From Streptomyces sp. NBC_01446 (lineage in GTDB: Bacteria; Actinomycetota; Actinomycetes; Streptomycetales; Streptomycetaceae), in NCBI RefSeq assembly GCF_026340095.1, contig NZ_JAPEPO010000001.1, forward strand, positions 1,922,001 to 1,986,000: a stretch of 64,000 nucleotides of DNA. The letters run 5' to 3'. A program made the translations under genes and the position numbers. Below are positions 60,206 through 64,000 of the stretch, piece after piece (the stretch's first letter is position 1; every line of letters begins with the position of its first letter). The notes below the pieces were generated by a model that worked only from the letters and a program-made list of their open reading frames with translations, did no database searches and was not told the origin of the DNA.

Positions 60206-61423
60206 AGGGTCCCTCTCGACCGGGCAGCTCATGCAGCGCGGGCCGCCCCTCCCACGCCCCAGCTCACTGCCCAGGATCTCTATGACCTCGATGCCCTGCT
60301 TGCGCAGATAGGTGTTCGTCGTCGCGTTGCGCTCGTAGGCGACGACCACGCCCGGCTCCACGGCCAGCACGTTGCACCCGTCGTCCCACTGCTCCCGCTC
60401 GGCCGCGTGCACGTCCTGCGTGGCGGTCAGGACCCGGATCTCGCTGAGGCCGAGCGCGGCCGCGATGGCCCGGTGCATGTGCTCCGGCGGATGGTCGGTG
60501 ACCTTCAGCTCCCGCTCCCCCACGCCCGGTTCGATGGTGTACGAGCGGAGCATGCCGAGCCCCGCGTACTGCGTGAACGTGTCGCCGTCGACCATCGTCA
60601 TCACGGTGTCGAGGTGCATGAACGCCCGCCGCTTCGGCATGTCGAGGGCCACGATCGTCTGGGCGGAGCCCGCCGCGAACAGCTTGTGCGCCAGCATCTC
60701 GACGGCCTGCGGGGTGGTGCGCTCGCTCATCCCGATGAGTACGGCGCCCTGCCCGATCACCAGGACGTCGCCGCCCTCGATCGTCGACGGGTAGTCGGCC
60801 TGCCCCTGCGACCACAGGTGGAAGCCCGTGTCGCGGAACAGCGGATGGTGCCGGTAGATCGCCTCGAAGTGGACCGTCTCGCGCTGCCGGGCGGGCCAGC
60901 GCATCGCGTTGATGGAGACGCCGTCGTAGATCCAGGCCGAGGTGTCGCGGGTGAACAGGTGGTTGGGCAGCGGGCCGAGCAGGAAGTCGTCGAGGTCCAT
61001 CGCGTGGAAGCGGACCGACGTCGGCTCGGGGTGCCGGTCGAGGAACTCCCGCTTGGTCATGCCGCCGACCAGCGCCTCGGCCAGGTCCGTGGCCGGCATC
61101 GTCTCGAAGGCGGCCCTGAGGTGGTCGGTGGCGAGCGGCCCGTACTCCTTCTCGTCGAAGACCCGGTCGAGGACGAGGGTTCTGGCGTCCCCGATGGCGA
61201 GCGCCTCGGTGAGCAGGTCGCCGAAGAGGTGCACGGTCACGCCGCGGTCGCGCAGCACGTCGGCGAACCCGTCGTGCTCCTGCCGCGCGCGGCGCACCCA
61301 CAGCACATCGTCGAAGAGCAACGCGTCCTTGTTGCTCGGCGTGAGCCGCTTGAGCTCCAGATCGGGGCGGTGCAGGATGACGCGGCGCAGCCGCCCGGCC
61401 TCGGAGTCGACGTGGAATCCCAT
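60200..61423 (-). CDS. arcA: Arginine deiminase
   Basis: From ATG 61423 the protein is 407 aa. It hydrolyses arginine to citrulline and ammonia. ADI signatures are [20 protein letters not shown] at the N-terminus, [23 protein letters not shown] (Asp/Arg binding), [19 protein letters not shown] (catalytic Glu), [15 protein letters not shown] (catalytic His) and a C-terminal Cys in [21 protein letters not shown] lies 7 nt before the ATG, so I prefer it to an upstream start at 61468. It sits between Pnkp (75 bp upstream) and argF and forms an arginine catabolism unit with the latter. The third TCTATAC repeat covers its stop codon. Confidence 0.96.
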   Translation of the reverse strand: MGFHVDSEAGRLRRVILHRPDLELKRLTPSNKDALLFDDVLWVRRARQEHDGFADVLRDRGVTVHLFGDLLTEALAIGDARTLVLDRVFDEKEYGPLATDHLRAAFETMPATDLAEALVGGMTKREFLDRHPEPTSVRFHAMDLDDFLLGPLPNHLFTRDTSAWIYDGVSINAMRWPARQRETVHFEAIYRHHPLFRDTGFHLWSQGQADYPSTIEGGDVLVIGQGAVLIGMSERTTPQAVEMLAHKLFAAGSAQTIVALDMPKRRAFMHLDTVMTMVDGDTFTQYAGLGMLRSYTIEPGVGERELKVTDHPPEHMHRAIAAALGLSEIRVLTATQDVHAAEREQWDDGCNVLAVEPGVVVAYERNATTNTYLRKQGIEVIEILGSELGRGRGGPRCMSCPVERDPV

Positions 61424-61498
61424 GGATCCATCCTTCCCCGGCCGGACGGCCCGCGCCCGTGCAATCAAGGAGCTGGGTGGCGGCTCACATCAGCGCTC

Positions 61499-64000
61499 TC
61501 ACAGCCTCGGGTCGACCGGCTCCGACTCGAGCGCGAGGACCGCGAACACCGCCTCGTGGACCCGCCACAGCGGCTCCCCGTCCGCGAGCCGGTCCAGCGC
61601 CTCGAGACCGAGCGCGTACTCGCGGATCGCGAGCGAGCGCTTGTGCCCGAGGAAGCGGCCGCGCAGGCGTTCCAGGTGATCGGGGCGCGTGTACTCGGGA
61701 CCGTAGATGATCCGCAGGTACTCGCGGCCACGGCACTTGATTCCGGGCTGTACGAGCCGGCCCTTGCCGTCGCGCGTGAGCGCCTCGACCGGCTTGACGA
61801 CCATGCCCTCGCCGCCGCGCCCGGTCATCTCCAGCCACCAGTCGACACCGGCGCTCACGGACGCCTCGTCTCCGGTGTCCACGAAGAGCCGCCGAGTGGT
61901 CTGCAGGAGCCCCGAGCCGTCGTGCTCGACCATCCGGTCGATGAGGGCGAGCTGCTCGTCGTGCGGCAGCGCGGCCAGCGACCTGCCCTGCACGGCCAGG
62001 ATCTGGAACGGCGCGAGCCGCACCCCGTCGAGACCGTCCGTCGTCCAGCAGTAGCGCCGGTAGGCGTCCGTGAACGCGGCCGCGTCGGCGGCCCGTTCAC
62101 GCTGCCTGCCGAGCAGTTCGCCCACGTCGACACCGCGCGCCGCCGCCGCTTCCAGACCCGCGATGGCGTCCGGGAACACGGCACCGGACGCGGCACCCAC
62201 GGCGGCGTACTGCGAGCGCAGCAGGCCCGACGCCTTGAGCGACCAGGGCATCAGCTCGGTGTCGAGCAGCAGCCAGTCCGTGTCGAGCTCGTCCCACAGC
62301 CCCGCGTCCGTGACGGCGGCGCGCACCCGGCCGAGGATCTCCTCGGTGACCTGCTCGTCGGCGAAGAAGGACCGTCCGGTACGGGTGTAGAGCGCGCCGG
62401 TGGGCCCCTCCGGGACGCCGAAGCGCTCGCGGGCCACGTCCGCGTCCCGGCACACCAGGGCCACGGCCCGCGAGCCCATGTGCTTCTCCTCGCACACGAC
62501 GCGCCCGACTCCGTCGGCGGCGTACTGGGCGAAGGCCTCGGCGGGGTGCTCCAGGAAGTGTTCGTCGGCGGTTCCGCCGCGGGCTCCCGCGCCGGAGGTC
62601 GCCGTGGGCGCCATGGTCGGCGGCAGGTACGGGACCAGGCGCGGGTCGACGGCGAAGCGGCTCATGACCTCGAGAGCCGCCGCCGCGTTCTCCTCGCGCA
62701 CGGCGACACGTCCGGCGTGCCGCGTCTCCACGGACCGTCGTCCGTGCACGTCGGCGAGGTCGAGCGGCCGCCCGTCGTGCTCGCCGGGCGCCTCGGTCCG
62801 CAGCGGCCTCGACGGCTCGTACCAGACCTTCTCGGCGGGTACGTCGACCAGTTCGCGCTCCGGCCAGCGCAGCGCGGTCAGCTTGCCGCCGAACACGGCG
62901 CCGGTGTCGAGGCAGATGGTGTTGTTGAGCCACGTGGCCTGCGGGACCGGTGTGTGGCCGTAGACGACGGCCGCGCTGCCGCGGTAGTCCTCGGCCCACG
63001 GGTAGCGCACCGGCAGGCCGAACTCGTCGGTCTCGCCGGTCGTGTCCCCGTACAGCGCGTGCGAGCGCACCCGCCCGGACGTGCGCCCGTGGTACTTCTC
63101 GGGCAGGCCCGCGTGGCACACGACGAGCTTGCCCCCGTCGAGGACGTAGTGGCTGACGAGGCCGTCGACGAACTCGGCGACCTCCTGTGTGAACTCCTCG
63201 CTCTCACCCGCGAACTGCTCGACGGTCTCGGCGAGGCCGTGCGTGTGCTGGACCTTCCTGCCCTTGAGGTAACGGCCGAACTTGTTCTCGTGGTTCCCGG
63301 GCACGCATAGCGCGTGACCTGACTTGACCATCGCCATGACGCGCCGCAGGACGCCCGGGGAGTCGGGCCCCCGGTCGACGAGGTCGCCGACGAAGACCGC
63401 CGTACGGCCCTCGGGGTGCACACCGTCCACGTAGCCGAGCCGGGTGAGCAGCGTCTCCAGCTCCGAGGCGCAGCCGTGGATGTCGCCGATGATGTCGAAG
63501 GGACCCGTGAGGTGCGTGAGGTCGTTGTAGCGCTTCTCGCGTACGACCTCGGCGCTGTCGGCCTCCTCGACGCCGCGCAGGATGTGCACCTTGCGGAAGC
63601 CCTCGCGCTCCAAGTGGCGCAGGGAGCGCCGCAGTTCGCGGGTGTGCCGGGAGATGACGCGGCGCGCCATGCCGGCGCGGTCGGCGCGCTCCGCGTTGCG
63701 CGCGGCGCAGACCTCCTCGGGAATGTCGAGGACGATGGCGATGGGCAGCACGTCGTACTGCCGTGCCAGGTCGACCAGCTGCTTGCGGCTCTCCTGCTGG
63801 ACGTTGGTCGCGTCGACGACAGTGAGCCGCCCGGCCGCGAGGCGCTTGCCCGCGATGTAGTGGAGCACGTCGAACGCGTCGCGGCTGGCGCTCTGGTCGT
63901 TCTCGTCGTCGGCGACGAGCCCTCGGCAGAAGTCGCTGGAGATGATCTCGGTGGGCTTGAAGTGCCGCCGCGCGAACGTCGACTTGCCGGACCCCGAGGC
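61499..64000 (-). CDS. pnkp: Polynucleotide kinase-phosphatase Pnkp, bacterial RNA-repair enzyme (5' end outside window)
   Basis: The frame is open to the right edge, giving 833 visible codons. Three domains are in order. First is a 5'-OH kinase: P-loop SGSGKSTFARRHF at the edge, VVDATNVQQESRKQL, and the lid region IPEEVCAARNAERADR. Next is a metallophosphoesterase 2',3'-phosphatase: IIGDIHGCASELETLL, FVGDLVDRGPDSPGV, VPGNHENKFGRYL, YGHTPVPQATWLNNT. Last is a ligase-like adenylyltransferase: CEEKHMGSRAVALVC with the nucleotidyl lysine. Bacterial Pnkp works with the methyltransferase Hen1 to heal and seal broken RNAs such as cleaved tRNA anticodon loops. A hen1 gene would lie upstream, beyond the window. 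Few residues are missing at the N-terminus, since the P-loop is normally near residue 15. Confidence 0.95.
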   Translation of the reverse strand, partial: ASGSGKSTFARRHFKPTEIISSDFCRGLVADDENDQSASRDAFDVLHYIAGKRLAAGRLTVVDATNVQQESRKQLVDLARQYDVLPIAIVLDIPEEVCAARNAERADRAGMARRVISRHTRELRRSLRHLEREGFRKVHILRGVEEADSAEVVREKRYNDLTHLTGPFDIIGDIHGCASELETLLTRLGYVDGVHPEGRTAVFVGDLVDRGPDSPGVLRRVMAMVKSGHALCVPGNHENKFGRYLKGRKVQHTHGLAETVEQFAGESEEFTQEVAEFVDGLVSHYVLDGGKLVVCHAGLPEKYHGRTSGRVRSHALYGDTTGETDEFGLPVRYPWAEDYRGSAAVVYGHTPVPQATWLNNTICLDTGAVFGGKLTALRWPERELVDVPAEKVWYEPSRPLRTEAPGEHDGRPLDLADVHGRRSVETRHAGRVAVREENAAAALEVMSRFAVDPRLVPYLPPTMAPTATSGAGARGGTADEHFLEHPAEAFAQYAADGVGRVVCEEKHMGSRAVALVCRDADVARERFGVPEGPTGALYTRTGRSFFADEQVTEEILGRVRAAVTDAGLWDELDTDWLLLDTELMPWSLKASGLLRSQYAAVGAASGAVFPDAIAGLEAAAARGVDVGELLGRQRERAADAAAFTDAYRRYCWTTDGLDGVRLAPFQILAVQGRSLAALPHDEQLALIDRMVEHDGSGLLQTTRRLFVDTGDEASVSAGVDWWLEMTGRGGEGMVVKPVEALTRDGKGRLVQPGIKCRGREYLRIIYGPEYTRPDHLERLRGRFLGHKRSLAIREYALGLEALDRLADGEPLWRVHEAVFAVLALESEPVDPRL

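Overview
The window is chromosomal DNA from a Streptomyces or a close actinomycete relative. The evidence is very high GC with strong third-position bias, GTG/TTG starts preceded by GGAGG-type ribosome sites, many 4-base stop/start overlaps (ATGA, GTGA), an LAxTG sortase signal, and a gene order I recognise from memory of the S. coelicolor SCO5975-SCO6026 region (argF/arcA, acnA, ngcEFG, rok7B7, xylFGH, dxs, fadB-like), here inverted. I saw no rRNA, tRNA, CRISPR array, insertion sequence or prophage, and no in-frame TTA codon in the genes I called.

Left third (1-23 kb), cell surface. After the end of a fatty-oxidation gene comes a minus-strand poly-gamma-glutamate (PGA) capsule locus: pgsA (CapA-like lipoprotein), a four-TM double Cache/HAMP protein with no output domain, pgsB (ligase with a long Pro-rich tail), pgsC, and an NlpC/P60 peptidase. 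A divergent gene pair (membrane-anchored unknown plus NYN/PIN-like protein) starts only 20 bp from pgsA. Next is a second surface-polymer cluster on the minus strand: three tandem Stealth-type sugar-phosphate transferase genes (the middle one lacking the catalytic motifs), a GT4 glycosyltransferase, an SGNH hydrolase and a membrane-anchored EEP phosphatase/nuclease. A separate LAxTG wall protein follows, and a divergent LytR-CpsA-Psr ligase lies at the other end. A beta-propeller-like protein and an APC amino-acid permease close this part.

Middle (24.7-46.6 kb), central and carbohydrate metabolism: dxs; the xylFGH sugar ABC system with an intergenic hairpin after xylF and a candidate Rok7B7 site before it; the ROK regulator; an NgcEFG-type ABC importer lacking its own ATPase; a divergent secreted GH92 alpha-mannosidase with a 12-bp palindrome in its leader; a GNAT/IF-1 paralogue pair; a RibD/DHFR-family reductase; and aconitase divergent from an unusual XRE-HTH/MurA fusion. 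The acnA-murA-like intergenic region carries two copies of one 18-bp palindrome.

Right third (46.6-64 kb), catabolism and repair: a 2-hydroxyacid dehydrogenase, MFS transporter, IclR regulator and zinc alcohol dehydrogenase. Then comes a PaaX-regulated aryl-CoA pathway (AMP-dependent ligase, fused flavin monooxygenase/old-yellow-enzyme, enoyl-CoA hydratase, acyl-CoA dehydrogenase, RidA) that best fits aerobic 2-aminobenzoate (anthranilate) degradation through CoA thioesters. The window ends with an RsbW-like ATPase, the arginine deiminase/ornithine carbamoyltransferase pair, and most of a bacterial Pnkp RNA-repair enzyme running off the right edge.
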